From contig OZ220216.1 of the NCBI GenBank assembly GCA_964291505.2, positions 1,364,001 through 1,428,000 on the forward strand: a stretch of DNA of 64,000 bases, read 5' to 3'. This document shows, piece after piece, positions 25,684 through 34,714 of the stretch. The notes under the pieces were generated by a model that did no database searches, was not told where the DNA came from, and worked only from the letters and a program-made list of their open reading frames with translations. Positions within the stretch are counted from its first letter, which is position 1. Every line of letters begins with the position of its first letter. The position numbers were made by a program, and so were the translations under genes. The stretch comes from Kistimonas sp964291505 (GTDB lineage: Bacteria > Pseudomonadota > Gammaproteobacteria > Pseudomonadales > Endozoicomonadaceae).

Positions 25684-26664
25684 ATGCTTGCATTTCTTGC
25701 CCGACGCCTGATTCAGGCGCTCATAGTGATGTTTGTGATCAGCATCATCAGTTTTTCTATCCAGGATAACCTGGGGGATCCGTTGCGGGAGCTTGTCGGT
25801 CAGGCGGTTTCTGAAGCGGAGCGGGAAGCGCTGCGCGAAGAGATGGGGCTGAATGACCCCTTCCTGGTGCAATATGGTCGTTTTTTGGCCAAGGCGGTTC
25901 AAGGGGATCTGGGTACCTCCTATTTCTTTAAGGAGCCGGCCCTGGACGTGATTCTTGGCAAGATGCCCGCTACCCTTGAACTGGTGTTCGGCGCCTCGCT
26001 GATCATTATCCTGCTGTCCATTCCTGCGGGTGTTTACTGCGCCATCAAACCCAATAGCTGGTTGACCCGCGGCATCCTCGGTTTCAGTCTGCTGGGCATT
26101 TCTGTGCCCGTTTTTCTGACCGCCATTTTCTGTATTTACCTGTTCTCCATCGAACTGGGCTGGTTGCCGTCCTACGGTCGTGGTGATGTGGTGCCGGTGT
26201 TTGGTGGCTGGGAATCCGGTTACCTCACCCGTGATGGGCTGTTACATCTGATTCTCCCGTGCATTTCGCTCGCCAGTATCATGCTGCCGTTGTTTATTCG
26301 GTTGATCCGCTCTGAAATGGTGGAGGCTCTCCATACTGAGTATGTGAAGTTTGCGACGGCGAAAGGCCTCAAAAAAGCGCGTATCTATTTCCTGCATGCG
26401 CTGAAAAACACCATGTTGCCTGTCATCACGGTCGGTGGTGTGCAGATTGGAACCATGGTCGCCTATACCATCCTGACAGAAACCGTATTCCAGTGGCCGG
26501 GCATGGGCTTCCTGTTCCTGGAAGCGGTCAACCGTGTTGATACGCCGTTGATTGTCGCTTACCTGATTGTGGTGGGTGCGATCTTTGTCATCGTCAATAC
26601 CCTGGTGGACCTGATCTACGGCTTGATTAACCCAACCGTCAAACTGACAAGGAGCAGCCAATGA
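25684..26664 (+). CDS. Peptide ABC importer permease 1 (DppB/GsiC type)
   Basis: A 326-residue inner-membrane permease. The start MLAFLARRLIQALIVMFVIS is the DppB-type first helix. The coupling (EAA) loop is seen as MVEALHTEYVKFATAKGL followed by helices to the C-terminus. About six membrane segments. It follows the binding-protein gene by 107 bp and overlaps the second permease gene by four bases (ATGA), so the two are translationally coupled. It forms the heterodimeric channel with permease 2. Confidence 0.9.
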   Translation: MLAFLARRLIQALIVMFVISIISFSIQDNLGDPLRELVGQAVSEAEREALREEMGLNDPFLVQYGRFLAKAVQGDLGTSYFFKEPALDVILGKMPATLELVFGASLIIILLSIPAGVYCAIKPNSWLTRGILGFSLLGISVPVFLTAIFCIYLFSIELGWLPSYGRGDVVPVFGGWESGYLTRDGLLHLILPCISLASIMLPLFIRLIRSEMVEALHTEYVKFATAKGLKKARIYFLHALKNTMLPVITVGGVQIGTMVAYTILTETVFQWPGMGFLFLEAVNRVDTPLIVAYLIVVGAIFVIVNTLVDLIYGLINPTVKLTRSSQ

Positions 26665-27632
26665 GCGATGCGATGATTGCCAGCCAGACGGCTGCTGACC
26701 AGGAAACGGCTCCCTTGTCCCGCTGGCAGCGTTTTCGCCAGTCCACATTCTGGTACAGCTTTACCCGCGATCGGGTAGCGATGGTGTGTGCGGCAATTTT
26801 TGCCCTGTTGGTGGCGGCGGCGTTGTTGGCGCCGGTGCTGGCGCCGACCAATCCCTATGATATCTCCACCATTGATATCATGGATTCAGAAATCCCGCCG
26901 GTTTGGGATGCGGCGGGTGATGAGCGCTTCCTTCTGGGAACCGATGCGCAGGGGCGAGACCTCTACAGCACGATTCTCTATGGCATGCGTATCTCCATTA
27001 CCATTGGTCTGTTTGCGGTGTTACTGCAGGCATTCCTGGGCGTGGTGATTGGCCTGACGGCGGGGTATGTCGGTGGCCGGGTCGATAGCTTCCTGATGCG
27101 GGTAGCCGATATCCAACTCTCCTTTTCGACCATGATGGTGGCCATTATTGTGCTGGCGGTGTTCCAGGCCTCTTTTGGTACGGAGCTCTATAGTAAGCTG
27201 GCAATGGTGATGCTGATCCTCGTGATTGGTATTGCGGAATGGCCACAGTACGCTCGTACCGTCAGGGCATCCGTATTGGCGGAAAAGAAAAAGGAGTATG
27301 TAGAGGCCGCACGGGTGATGGGGTTTGGCTCCGGGCGCATCATGTTCCGGCATATCCTGCCAAATACATTGTCGCCTATTCTGGTGATCTCAACCGTTCA
27401 GATTGCCAATGCGATTATCAGTGAAGCGGCGCTGTCGTTCCTGGGGCTGGGAATGCCGGTTTCCCAGCCATCACTTGGTTCACTGATCTCCAGTGGGTTT
27501 GAATATATCTTCTCCGGTTCCTGGTGGATTACCGTGATTCCCGGTCTGGTGTTGATTGTGCTGGTGATGGTGATCAACATTCTGGGAGACTGGTTACGGG
27601 ATGTGATGAACCCGAAACTTTATAAAGGGTAA
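26661..27632 (+). CDS. Peptide ABC importer permease 2 (DppC/GsiD type)
   Basis: A 323-residue permease with a cytoplasmic N-terminal leader, first helix MVCAAIFALLVAAALLAPVL, and the signature DppC motif LLGTDAQGRDLYSTILYGMR. The EAA loop is VEAARVMGFGSGRIMFRHILPN. It ends with the conserved GDWLRDVMNPKL. It overlaps permease 1 by four bases and is followed by a strong hairpin terminator, so it is the last gene of the operon. Confidence 0.92.
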   Translation: MSDAMIASQTAADQETAPLSRWQRFRQSTFWYSFTRDRVAMVCAAIFALLVAAALLAPVLAPTNPYDISTIDIMDSEIPPVWDAAGDERFLLGTDAQGRDLYSTILYGMRISITIGLFAVLLQAFLGVVIGLTAGYVGGRVDSFLMRVADIQLSFSTMMVAIIVLAVFQASFGTELYSKLAMVMLILVIGIAEWPQYARTVRASVLAEKKKEYVEAARVMGFGSGRIMFRHILPNTLSPILVISTVQIANAIISEAALSFLGLGMPVSQPSLGSLISSGFEYIFSGSWWITVIPGLVLIVLVMVINILGDWLRDVMNPKLYKG

Positions 27633-27637
27633 TGGTT

Positions 27638-27678
27638 AAAAAGCCCTGTGTTCCGAGTCGATCGTAACACAGGGCTTT
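27638..27678. terminator. Bidirectional terminator
   Basis: AAAGCCCTGTGTT pairs with AACACAGGGCTTT over about 13 bp, with A-rich and T-rich flanks, between the permease operon and the minus-strand gene at 27718. Confidence 0.85.
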
Positions 27679-27717
27679 GTAGGCTCATTCGAAACGTCTG
27701 CTTGCAGAACTCTGGCT

Positions 27718-28869
27718 TTAATTACATCCGTTTTGCGATCGAAAGGCGGCCAGCCGTTCGCCCGGTAAGGGCGATTGACTCAGCGATTTGTCGCTGCCCT
27801 GGTAAACCTGGCCAAACCGGTTGTTAATAAAATCTTCGAAGTTGGTATCTTCCTGCCTGACCAGCCCTTTCTGAGGCAGGCGACCCTCGACCAGTAAATC
27901 CAGCATCGCGCAGATACTGGACGCCGTTGTCGTCTGGATGGCGCTCCAGAAACGATCACCGATCTTCTGGCCATAGAGTTTGCGGGTCCAGGTTTCCTGA
28001 ACGAGACGGTTATTAATCTTGCCGCTCACATTAACGAAAACGAGCACCACATCCTGCAGGGTGATGGGCAGGGCATCTTCCATAATTTCCTTGAGCAGAT
28101 CCCGGCGTTCTTTCAGGCGAAGATCGTTCAGCAATAGCTTCATGGCATCCCGGTGGCCGGGATAGCGTACGGTACGGTAATTGAGGTTGCGGACTTTGCC
28201 ATGCAGGGTTTCGCAGAGGGTGCCGAGTCCGCCAGAGGTATTGAATGCCTCGTAGTTAATGCCGTCGAGGGAGAAGTGTTCCAGCTGTTCTAGGGGCTGC
28301 ACTTCTTTCAGCTCGCCCTCAACAATCGCTTCGCAGGGTTGGCTGTACTCATTGAGCAGACCTTCGGTGGACCAGGTCAGGTTATATTTGAGTCCGTTGG
28401 AAGGGTAGGTTGGCAGGGCGCCTACCCGCAGATGAACATTGTCCAGGTGATCAAACTGGCTGGCCAGGTGGTGAGTAATGATCGAGATGAAACCTGGCGC
28501 AAGGCCGCATTGTGGAATGAATGCGCTTTCTGCCTTTTCCGCCAAGGCTTTGACCAGCCGGGTATTGGCGACATCTTCCGTCAGATCCAGGTAGTGGCAG
28601 CGGTGCTGGAGGGTGGCTTCTGCAATAATGGCGCTGAGGTGGTAGGGGCCGGCGGAGATAACAGCGTATTTCCCTTTCAGCGCCCTGGATAAAGCTTCGT
28701 GGTCGTAGACATCCAGCTGTAATGTACGGATGGCTGGATATTTGGGTAACTGGTCGAAGCCTGCCGTATGACTGTCAGCGACGGTGACTTCATAACCCCC
28801 CTGGCCTGCCAGCAGTTCGCTGATCATGGCGCCAATCTTCCCTGCGCCGATAAGAAGTATCTGTTTCAT
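27718..28869 (-). CDS. Saccharopine dehydrogenase-like oxidoreductase
   Basis: A 383-residue protein with an N-terminal Rossmann domain (MKQILLIGAGKIGAMISELL, the GxGxxG NAD(P)-binding loop) and the saccharopine dehydrogenase C-terminal domain (HYLDLTEDV, PQCGLAPGFI, NTSGGLGTL, RTVRYPGHRDAMKLLLNDL). Members include saccharopine reductase, lysine 6-dehydrogenase and carboxynorspermidine synthase. The sequence fits the lysine-6-dehydrogenase / uncharacterised bacterial branch best in my memory, but substrate is open. It is monocistronic, divergent from grxA, and shares a bidirectional terminator with the peptide importer operon. Confidence 0.75.
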   Translation of the reverse strand: MKQILLIGAGKIGAMISELLAGQGGYEVTVADSHTAGFDQLPKYPAIRTLQLDVYDHEALSRALKGKYAVISAGPYHLSAIIAEATLQHRCHYLDLTEDVANTRLVKALAEKAESAFIPQCGLAPGFISIITHHLASQFDHLDNVHLRVGALPTYPSNGLKYNLTWSTEGLLNEYSQPCEAIVEGELKEVQPLEQLEHFSLDGINYEAFNTSGGLGTLCETLHGKVRNLNYRTVRYPGHRDAMKLLLNDLRLKERRDLLKEIMEDALPITLQDVVLVFVNVSGKINNRLVQETWTRKLYGQKIGDRFWSAIQTTTASSICAMLDLLVEGRLPQKGLVRQEDTNFEDFINNRFGQVYQGSDKSLSQSPLPGERLAAFRSQNGCN

Positions 28870-29129
28870 TACAGCATCCTACCTGTAACTGGTGAACGGA
28901 AACGTGGAATATAACCCTCAGTATAGGGAGGTTCTGGGGCCGGAATGGCTTACGGCTGGCAGGGTTACAGACGGATGGTTCGCTATATGGGTGATTTAGC
29001 CTGTCTATGTGCATGATTGTTATAACCAATTGTTTTTTCGTAGCGGTTGGTTGCATACTGTTGCGCAGAAAAGGGGAGATTCCTGCCTGCGGGCTGGTCC
29101 CTGCCGTGATAACAGTTTTGAGGCATTCC

Positions 29130-29372
29130 ATGAAACGGTTTACTATTTTCGGTCGTCCTGGTTGCGGTTACTGCGTCCGTGCCAAAGAGCTTTGTGAGCA
29201 GAAAGGGCTGCCTTTCAAGTATGTCGATATCTATGAAGAAGGTATCTCCAAGGAAGACCTTGAGAAAACCGTTGGCCGTCCGGTAGAAACGGTTCCCCAG
29301 ATTTTCCACGGACAGGATTACATCGGTGGTTTCACCGAGCTGGACGCTTATGTGAAAGAACAGGGCCTCTGA
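29130..29372 (+). CDS. grxA: Glutaredoxin, GrxA type
   Basis: An 80-residue glutaredoxin that reduces disulfides with glutathione. The active site is RPGCGYCVRAK, and the stretches VETVPQIFHGQ and IGGFTELDAYVKE follow the E. coli Grx1 pattern, including GISKEDLEKTVGRPVETVPQ. The ATG at 29130 is chosen from a GAGG ribosome site nine bases upstream and from family length; the frame is open further upstream but the extra residues do not belong. A family member with a C-G-Y-C rather than C-P-Y-C site is a small variation. Confidence 0.9.
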   Translation: MKRFTIFGRPGCGYCVRAKELCEQKGLPFKYVDIYEEGISKEDLEKTVGRPVETVPQIFHGQDYIGGFTELDAYVKEQGL

Positions 29373-29503
29373 CAGGCACTGTCTGGTAACAGACACCGAT
29401 AGTGTGTCTGTTACCGAGAGACAACCCATTGACACCCATTGTTTCTTTTTTTCGGGTGTTGATCTGTAACAATCGCCGGCTCAATAACATAATCCAGAAA
29501 AGC

Positions 29504-30574
29504 ATGGCCACAGGTTCTTCTCTCGTCCTCCGCGCCGGGTATGACGCGCTTCAAAAAATTCAAAACGATGGTTTTTCCTTTCATGATGTTGAAGTCATGG
29601 CGGGTGCTTCCGGCGGTCCCAAATGGTTTGTTCTGACGGGACTCGATAAAGCGATCATTTCCCATCTCCTGCCAACCCGGCAGTCACCCCTTCATTTGTT
29701 GGGCACGTCTGCGGGATGCTGGCGGTTTTCCTGTTTTGCCCAGGCGGATCCGTTGTCAGCCCATTCGCGTTTTGAGCAAGGCTATCTGTACCAACGTTAT
29801 TCCAAACAGGCCACGGCGAAGGAAATTACTGAAAAATGCCGTGCACTTGTCAAGATGATGTTAGCCGCCAACGGGGCTCGCGAGATTGTTACGAATCCCA
29901 CGGTTAAGTTGAATTTGATTGCGACCCAGTGTCATGGACTGGCTGCTTATGAGCAACGACACCTTCAGGCGGCTGGTTTGTTGATGAGTGCGGCGGGTAA
30001 TGCCTTGTCCCGACGCCATCTGGGGCGTTTCTTTACACGGGTCCTGTTTCATCATCCGGACGCCCGTCCACCCTTCGGGTCGCTGGATGATTTGCCGACA
30101 CGGAATGTTCCCATCAGTACTCAGAATGTTGAAGATGCCATTGTGGCATCAGGCTCTATTCCGCTCGTTTTGTCTGGAGTGCGCGATATTCATGGTGCAG
30201 GCCCTGGCATGTACCGTGATGGCGGTGTCACGGATTACCATTTTGACCTGCCGTTTAACCAGGGCAATGGATTGGTCTTTTATCCGCACTTTTATGACCG
30301 TGCGATACCGGGTTGGTTCGATAAATCGCTGAAATGGCGGAAGCCTTCTGCGGACAATTACCGGAATGTGGTCATGGTGGCGCCGTCACCGTCGTTTGTC
30401 AGTCGGTTGCCTTATGGCAAGATTCCCGACCGGAAAGATTTTGTCCGCATGGATGATCAGCAACGCATCCAGTACTGGCAAACCGTGATTAGTGAAAGCC
30501 AGCGTCTGGGCGATGAACTACTCGAGCGACTGGAAAAGGGCGATATTGGCCAGCATGTGCAGTCGTTCGCATGA
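29504..30574 (+). CDS. Patatin-like phospholipase
   Basis: A protein of about 356 residues with patatin motifs: the glycine-rich oxyanion-type loop GASGGPKW, the nucleophile elbow GTSAGCW, and the catalytic Asp in RDGGVTDYH. Patatins form a Ser-Asp dyad and act as lipid acyl hydrolases. The start is uncertain: the ATG at 29504 gives a sensible N-terminus (MATGSSLVLRAGYDALQKI) but lacks a strong ribosome site, and an in-frame start at 29402 would add 34 less likely residues. No signal peptide is evident, so it may be cytoplasmic or exported by a specialised system. Some bacterial patatins are secreted virulence factors; nothing here shows that. Confidence 0.75.
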   Translation: MATGSSLVLRAGYDALQKIQNDGFSFHDVEVMAGASGGPKWFVLTGLDKAIISHLLPTRQSPLHLLGTSAGCWRFSCFAQADPLSAHSRFEQGYLYQRYSKQATAKEITEKCRALVKMMLAANGAREIVTNPTVKLNLIATQCHGLAAYEQRHLQAAGLLMSAAGNALSRRHLGRFFTRVLFHHPDARPPFGSLDDLPTRNVPISTQNVEDAIVASGSIPLVLSGVRDIHGAGPGMYRDGGVTDYHFDLPFNQGNGLVFYPHFYDRAIPGWFDKSLKWRKPSADNYRNVVMVAPSPSFVSRLPYGKIPDRKDFVRMDDQQRIQYWQTVISESQRLGDELLERLEKGDIGQHVQSFA

Positions 30575-30582
30575 TTGATTGA

Positions 30583-31035
30583 CTACAGGGCACTGATCTC
30601 ATCAGGATTCAGCTGCAGTATCATCTCTGAGCCGTATTTTATATCAGGTAGTGGCCGGGTAATGATTTCCAGAATATCCGGTGGCTGGAAATGGTCTGGC
30701 TTGGTTTCCGGATGTGGGTAGTAGACGTAGCCATCAACCAGATGATCCTTATGAGTACCGACTTTGCATCGGAAAAAGGAGAAGTCTTCCGGCGGCATGG
30801 CGTCACACCATTGAACACCACGAAAACAACGATAGGGTGTGACTATCTGGTAGGTTGCAGGTGTGATAGATAGATTCAGTGTGCCCCGGTAGAATCCCGA
30901 TAAATCAAGGCCGAGTGCCTCGAACAACGGGAACTGCAGATTCAGGGAGCCTTCTGGAAATCGCGGGTTTGGGTGTTGCCCGGATGCAACACCATGGCCG
31001 GGTGTCACGGTTGCGGAGAGTGTTTGCCATTGCAT
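30583..31035 (-). CDS. DUF120-like protein (CTP-dependent riboflavin kinase-like fold)
   Basis: A 150-residue protein. Its pattern resembles archaeal CTP-dependent riboflavin kinases (DUF120): an N-terminal T/V..GHG.ASG loop, then LGLDLSGFYRGTLNLSI (archaeal form LGF.PY.GTLNLKL), then VDGYVYYP, and PPDILEIITRPLPDIKYGSE (archaeal form IIEIIAP....L..GD). From this I infer the cradle-loop barrel; riboflavin kinase activity is only a suggestion, as the insert WCDAMPPEDFSFFRC is unlike the archaeal enzymes. The ATG at 31035 is chosen because the longer frame runs through the divergent GNAT gene. It is convergent to the patatin gene, 8 bp away. Confidence 0.55.
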   Translation of the reverse strand: MQWQTLSATVTPGHGVASGQHPNPRFPEGSLNLQFPLFEALGLDLSGFYRGTLNLSITPATYQIVTPYRCFRGVQWCDAMPPEDFSFFRCKVGTHKDHLVDGYVYYPHPETKPDHFQPPDILEIITRPLPDIKYGSEMILQLNPDEISAL

Positions 31036-31089
31036 GGAAGGGTTGCCTACTAAGTCCTTGAATGCATACCTGTCACGGGGGGAGAGAGT

Positions 31090-31596
31090 ATGATTCGTGA
31101 TTGTGTCCCGGCAGATGCTGCCCGTGTCTGCGCAATTTACAATCATTATATTGAAGAAAGTACCGCTACCTTTGAAGAGCAGACGCTCACTGAGAACGTC
31201 ATGCTTGATCGAATCCTTTCCATACAGCCACAGTTCCCCTGGCTGGTGATTGAAGACGGTGGTGTCGTTATGGGCTATGCCTATGCCAGTCTTTGGAAAG
31301 ACCGTTCTGCGTACCGTTATACCTGTGAGGCCAGTGTGTATCTTGCTAAAGAAGCCTCTGGTCGGGGGCTGGGTTCGCAACTTTATACGGCATTGATTGA
31401 ACGGTTGACAGCCATGTCCATGCATGCGGTTATCGGTATCGTGTCTCTGCCCAATGCGGCCAGTGTCCGATTACATGAGCGACACGGGTTTGTCCAGGTT
31501 GCGCACTTGCGTGAGGTTGGGGTCAAGTTCGGGCGCAGGCTGGATGTGGGTTACTGGCAACGCATTCTGTCTTCGGCCGATCAGACAATGGAATAG
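31090..31596 (+). CDS. GNAT N-acetyltransferase (phosphinothricin/methionine-derivative acetyltransferase-like)
   Basis: A 168-residue GNAT enzyme. It opens MIRDCVPADAARVCAIYNHYI with the ESTATFEE stretch typical of the phosphinothricin acetyltransferase / MddA group, has the acetyl-CoA loop EASGRGLGSQLYTAL, and the motif SLPNAASVRLHERHGFVQVAHL. These enzymes acetylate the amino group of small molecules such as methionine sulfone or phosphinothricin; the true substrate is unknown. A GGGGAGAG ribosome site supports the ATG. It diverges from the DUF120-like gene with a 54-bp spacer. Confidence 0.85.
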   Translation: MIRDCVPADAARVCAIYNHYIEESTATFEEQTLTENVMLDRILSIQPQFPWLVIEDGGVVMGYAYASLWKDRSAYRYTCEASVYLAKEASGRGLGSQLYTALIERLTAMSMHAVIGIVSLPNAASVRLHERHGFVQVAHLREVGVKFGRRLDVGYWQRILSSADQTME

Positions 31597-31732
31597 CCTG
31601 TTCTCATCACACCATAGATTGATGATACCAATGGCATAATCCACGCGATTCTTTGCTGAATTGCGGCTTTTTCCGGCGGATGACAAAACCTTATGATCCC
31701 GTCATTTCATCGATGATGAGGCAGGGTTCGTT

Positions 31733-32704
31733 TTGGCCGTTCTTCTGAGTGCATTGTTTCCCGTTTTTGCCCTGATGCTGTCGGGTGGTATTGCCGCACG
31801 TTTTTCATTGCTGCCATCCGGTAGCGATACGGCGCTGAATCGGTATGTTTACTTCTTCGCGGTACCAGCTTTGCTGGTCACGGGATTGGGTGAAGCGTCA
31901 CTGGATCAGATTCTTCGCTGGGATTTCATGCTGGGGTATCTAGTGGCGGCAATCGGTGTTTACATCGGTGTGTTTGTCATCGCTCACCGTCTGTTGAAGC
32001 GTTCACTGGCAGAAAGTGGATTACAGTCGTATACCGCGTCTTTTGCCAATACCGGATATATTGGCATTCCCCTGTTACTGGGGCTGTTCCCGAATTCTCC
32101 GGATGCCATTATTGCTGCGGTGATAACAACGGTATTGTCTAACGTGATGCTGGTACTGGCTCTGATCAAGATTGAGCTGCACTATGCCACGCAGGGTTAC
32201 CGTATCCGTCAGTTGCTTGGGCGTATTGTTGTCCGTGTTGTTCTGAATCCTTTTATATTGGCGACAATCATTGGTTTGTTGATCAGTATGCTGAAAATTT
32301 CTCTACCTGCACCCATCAGCCGTTTTCTTCATATGCTGGCTGATACCACCTGTCCGGTAGCTCTTTTTGCTATTGGTATGGTGCTGGCGGGGCGATCATC
32401 TGAGAAGCCAGCGGCAGCATCAGGCGGTTCACGAGAAGTCGTCAGCCTCCTCATCGTGAGTGGGGCCAAACTCTTGCTACAGCCCCTGTTAACGCTGATC
32501 TGCCTTCGCTATCTTGGAGTCAGTGGTCAGTGGCTGCGCATGGGGACGCTGCTGGCGGCTTTGCCAACCGCAGCCAATGTGTACGTAATTGCAGAGCAAT
32601 ATGGTATTTACACCAAAGGTTCCGCAAGGGCCATTATGGTGGGTACGCTGCTGACACTTTTAACAGTACCGATGGTCCAAATGCTGTTAACCCGTATGGC
32701 CTGA
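31733..32704 (+). CDS. AEC-family transporter (second copy)
   Basis: A 323-residue integral membrane protein with about ten hydrophobic helices and the AEC family end GTLLAALPTAANVYVIAEQY. It differs clearly from the paralogue at 6391. The start is a TTG at 31733 (first residues MAVLLSALFPVFALMLSGG) which places the first helix correctly; no ATG fits. Substrate unknown. Its 3' end overlaps the convergent LysR-type gene by 18 bp, and that regulator may control it. Confidence 0.8.
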   Translation: MAVLLSALFPVFALMLSGGIAARFSLLPSGSDTALNRYVYFFAVPALLVTGLGEASLDQILRWDFMLGYLVAAIGVYIGVFVIAHRLLKRSLAESGLQSYTASFANTGYIGIPLLLGLFPNSPDAIIAAVITTVLSNVMLVLALIKIELHYATQGYRIRQLLGRIVVRVVLNPFILATIIGLLISMLKISLPAPISRFLHMLADTTCPVALFAIGMVLAGRSSEKPAAASGGSREVVSLLIVSGAKLLLQPLLTLICLRYLGVSGQWLRMGTLLAALPTAANVYVIAEQYGIYTKGSARAIMVGTLLTLLTVPMVQMLLTRMA

Positions 32705-33604
32705 GCGTCTCTCTCCCAGTACGGAGTGCAGACGTTCCTGCATAAAATCCATAAAAAGCCGCACCCGCTGGGGTAAGTGTTCACGGCTGTGGTAAATCAT
32801 GCTGAGTGTACGACAAGCGCCTTCCCATTCCGGTAGCAGCGGTGTCAGGGGGACCTTGTCCTTGTGCATAGCCACATAAGCATGGGGCAGGTTAACGATG
32901 CCAAGTCCTCGACCGGCTGCGATCACTGCGGTAAACATCTCGTTGACATTGATGCGTGGCGATTTCTGGATGCGAATAAATTCGCCGCCGGGGTGAGTGA
33001 GGTGCCACTCCTTGAGTGGCCAGGTCATGATCAGGTCATGGTTGGCCAGCTGGTTGGGATGATCCGGAAAGCCCCGATCCCGGAGATAGTGATGGCTGGC
33101 ATACAGCCCGTAACGCAGCAGGCCGATGGGTCTGGCGATGAGGTCGGAGTCAGGTAGTTCACCGCCCACAAAGGCGACATCAATCGACTGATCCAGGAAT
33201 GAAGGGAAATCATTGGTCAGGTCGATATCGAGACGAATCGCAGGCCATTCAACGCTGAAATCAGCGAAGTGTGGAGAGAGGAAGCTACTGGCCAGATTAA
33301 TGGGCGCTGTAATCCGTAACAGGCCTTCCGGTGTTTCCAGGGATTGCTGTAATTCCCGATTGGCTTCTTCAATAGTATCGAGTCCGGTGGCACATCGGTG
33401 GAAATAGCGTTGGCCGGTTTCCGTCAGTTGCAGCCGACGGGTAGAGCGTATTAATAAACGACAACCAAGGCATTTCTCCAGCTGACTGATTTTGCGGCTG
33501 ACGGTAGAAGCGGGAATCCCCAGATAACGGGATGCTGAGGTAAAGCTGCCTTCCCGGATAACCGTGACGAATACCTGTAACGCTTCCAGGCTGACCTCTG
33601 ACAT
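32687..33604 (-). CDS. LysR-family transcriptional regulator
   Basis: A 305-residue regulator. The N-terminal winged helix-turn-helix occupies residues 4-62 (LEALQVFVTVIREGSFTSAS, STVSRKISQLEKCLG, LIRSTRRLQLTETG), followed by a substrate-binding domain of the CrgA/AaeR-type with IRLDIDLTNDFPSFLDQSID. Its target is not evident; the convergent AEC transporter gene and the divergent crotonase gene are the candidates. The 299-bp spacer to the crotonase gene has a direct repeat GTCTGATGCAGT (near 33678 and 33806), otherwise nothing recognisable. Confidence 0.9.
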   Translation of the reverse strand: MSEVSLEALQVFVTVIREGSFTSASRYLGIPASTVSRKISQLEKCLGCRLLIRSTRRLQLTETGQRYFHRCATGLDTIEEANRELQQSLETPEGLLRITAPINLASSFLSPHFADFSVEWPAIRLDIDLTNDFPSFLDQSIDVAFVGGELPDSDLIARPIGLLRYGLYASHHYLRDRGFPDHPNQLANHDLIMTWPLKEWHLTHPGGEFIRIQKSPRINVNEMFTAVIAAGRGLGIVNLPHAYVAMHKDKVPLTPLLPEWEGACRTLSMIYHSREHLPQRVRLFMDFMQERLHSVLGERRSGHTG

Positions 33605-33903
33605 GGTAGGTAAAACGAATCCTTACGATTGAACGGACGCACCTTATCGTCAGGGAGCGGAAAAGGCAATTTGGTGTTGTCTGATGCAGTGAAGAAGTTT
33701 CGTTGAGGCAGTCACTCTTCTAGAAAACGATATATTGATCGCTGCTAGTTTATTTCGGGAATATTCTGAGAAACTGATTTTCAGATCTACACCCAGGGAA
33801 CCGTCTGATGCAGTCATCAATGATCTCTGCCATTATGCCAAGGCGGGCGGTATGAACAATAAAAACACCGTCACTGTCTTTTGACTTACAGCGGAACACG
33901 ACA

Positions 33904-34710
33904 ATGCCAGAGCAACCCATTCTCTTGTTTGACCAGCAGGATCATATTGCCACTATCACGTTGAACAGGCCTGAGACACGGCATGCTATTTCCGAGGCCG
34001 ATATGGTGGAAGCACTGGTGGACGCATGCCAGCGATTGAATACTGACGACAGTATTCGTGTCGCGATTCTGACCGCTACAGGCAGTACCTTCTGTTCGGG
34101 AGGTAATATCAAGGATATGCGCGATAAGAAAGGCATGTTCGCTGGTGATGAGAAAGCATTGATGGAGAATTACCAGCAGGGCATTCAACGCATTCCCTTG
34201 GCGTTATCTCAGGTTGAAGTGCCGGTGATTGCCGCAGTCAATGGTGCGGCCGTTGGTGCCGGCTGCGATCTTGCCTGCATGTGCGATATTCGCATTGCAT
34301 CTGACACCGCAATGTTTGCGGAAAGTTTCATCAAAATGGGGCTGATTCCCGGAGATGGCGGCGCCTGGTTTTTACCCCGTGTCATTGGTATCAGTCGTGC
34401 GACAGAGATGGCATTGTCCGGGCGATCCATTGATGCGGAAACGGCCAGTCACTGGGGGCTGGTCTCGGAAGTGGTGAGTGGGGATCAACTGATGTCACGT
34501 GCCAATGCGATTGCACAGGAAATTGCTGCCAATCCCCCGCAGGCCTTAAAAGCCACGAAGCGACTTCTGAAGCAGGGGCAAACAATGGCATTGCCTGAAC
34601 TGCTGGAAGCATCGGTCAGCATACAGGCAATGTTGCATGGTACCCGGGATCATAGAGAAGCGGTCAATGCCTTCCTTGAAAAACGGGAAGCCCGGTTTAC
34701 CGGGCAATAA
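33904..34710 (+). CDS. Enoyl-CoA hydratase/isomerase family protein
   Basis: A 268-residue crotonase-fold protein. Oxyanion-hole motifs TFCSGGNIKDM and AAVNGAAVGAGCDLACMCDIRIAS are clear, as is AESFIKMGLIPGDGGAWFLPR with the first catalytic Glu replaced or shifted. The C-terminus ends EAVNAFLEKREARFTG. It hydrates or isomerises an acyl-CoA; the specific pathway is not shown. The neighbouring acyl-CoA thioesterase on the opposite strand is consistent with acyl-CoA metabolism. It is divergent from the LysR gene. Confidence 0.85.
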   Translation: MPEQPILLFDQQDHIATITLNRPETRHAISEADMVEALVDACQRLNTDDSIRVAILTATGSTFCSGGNIKDMRDKKGMFAGDEKALMENYQQGIQRIPLALSQVEVPVIAAVNGAAVGAGCDLACMCDIRIASDTAMFAESFIKMGLIPGDGGAWFLPRVIGISRATEMALSGRSIDAETASHWGLVSEVVSGDQLMSRANAIAQEIAANPPQALKATKRLLKQGQTMALPELLEASVSIQAMLHGTRDHREAVNAFLEKREARFTGQ

Positions 34711-34714
34711 TGCG

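Noticed and set aside
31036..31425. N-terminal extension of the DUF120-like gene
   Set aside because: The frame is open to 31425 but runs antisense through the well-supported GNAT gene, so the start at 31035 is used.
33904..34710. Second MenB
   Set aside because: It is a crotonase but lacks the MenB-specific segments seen at 12763.
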